DNA from: Acidobacteriaceae bacterium
Lineage (GTDB): Bacteria; Acidobacteriota; Terriglobia; Terriglobales; Acidobacteriaceae
Length of the DNA stretch: 5,622 bases
Reading direction: 5' to 3'
NCBI GenBank assembly: GCA_030042915.1
Contig: JASHYS010000175.1
Span: 1 to 5,622 of the forward strand
Part shown: in pieces, positions 5,432 to 5,622 of the stretch
Layout: the number at the start of each line of letters is the position of its first letter
Numbering within the stretch: position 1 is the stretch's first letter
Notes under the pieces: generated by a model
Seen by the model: only the letters and a program-made list of their open reading frames with translations
The model's database searches: none
What the model was told of the DNA's origin: nothing
Program-made: the position numbers and the translations under genes

Positions 5432-5622
5432 ATGGATCAGTCAAATGGCGGCATCGGCAATGTGACTTCCAATGCCGCACTCTTGCAGATGGCAATGTCG
5501 TACGCGCGCAGCCGCGTGCTGTGTGCGGCGGCGCGCCTCGGCATCGCCGATGCCCTTGGAGACCAATCACGCAGCGCCGATCAATTGGCCGAAGCGTGCC
5601 AGGCCGATCCCGATGCGCTGTA
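5432..5622 (+). CDS. Class I methyltransferase with dimerisation domain, 5' end only
   Basis: Only the first 63 codons are present; the gene runs off the right edge. The start MDQSNGGIGNVTSNAALLQM, the AMSYARSRVLCAAARLGIADAL helix pair (about 21-42) and the SADQLAEACQADPDAL winged-helix segment (48-63) match the N-terminal dimerisation domain of SAM-dependent O-methyltransferases such as hydroxyneurosporene, acetylserotonin and polyketide O-methyltransferases. The catalytic Rossmann domain with the SAM-binding glycine motif should lie beyond the window, so the substrate cannot be judged. ATG 5432 is the natural start for this fold. No clear Shine-Dalgarno sequence precedes it (GGGG at 5423-5426 at best), and the frame is open further upstream without a better start. 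Confidence 0.75.
   Translation, partial: MDQSNGGIGNVTSNAALLQMAMSYARSRVLCAAARLGIADALGDQSRSADQLAEACQADPDAL

Overview
The window is GC-rich bacterial chromosome with ordinary housekeeping and accessory genes. The best guess for the source is an Acidobacteriota soil bacterium. This rests on three things: a YVTN/lactonase-like beta-propeller tail of a kind common in that phylum, a multi-pass membrane SpoIIE/PP2C phosphatase, and heptamer-phased short repeats in the intergenic gaps. It is an inference from protein style, not a database match.

Layout. On the minus strand, reading right to left, come a membrane-anchored SpoIIE/PP2C phosphatase (3470-2292), the branched-chain aminotransferase ilvE (2123-1182) and the class 1B dihydroorotate dehydrogenase pyrD (966-40). 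They are separated by gaps of 168 and 215 bases. A good intrinsic terminator lies just after ilvE, so pyrD is probably transcribed on its own. Divergent from the phosphatase on the plus strand is a 258-codon gene of a DUF2711-like uncharacterised family (3537-4313). It is followed by a frameshifted C-terminal relic of a beta-propeller lactonase-type gene (4318-4723). A minus-strand SRPBCC/AHSA1-type gene (5192-4746) converges on the relic. The last 190 bases hold the 5' end of a plus-strand methyltransferase (from 5432) with an N-terminal dimerisation domain; it runs off the window.

How the genes relate. ilvE (branched-chain amino acid transamination) and pyrD (pyrimidine synthesis) are housekeeping enzymes with no shared pathway. 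The phosphatase looks like a regulatory protein with no partner kinase or anti-sigma factor in view. There is no evident multi-gene system here, no CRISPR array, no transposase and no RNA gene.

The least expected signal lies between the genes. Five intergenic spots carry tandem or near-tandem heptamers fitting CTNYYNN on the plus strand (NNRRNAG on the minus strand): 1-46, 1016-1043, 1162-1182, 3520-3533 and 5371-5384. Two of these arrays overlap the stop codons of pyrD and ilvE. A sixth spot (2252-2285) is degenerate. They look like one heptad-phased intergenic repeat family with a drifting unit sequence.
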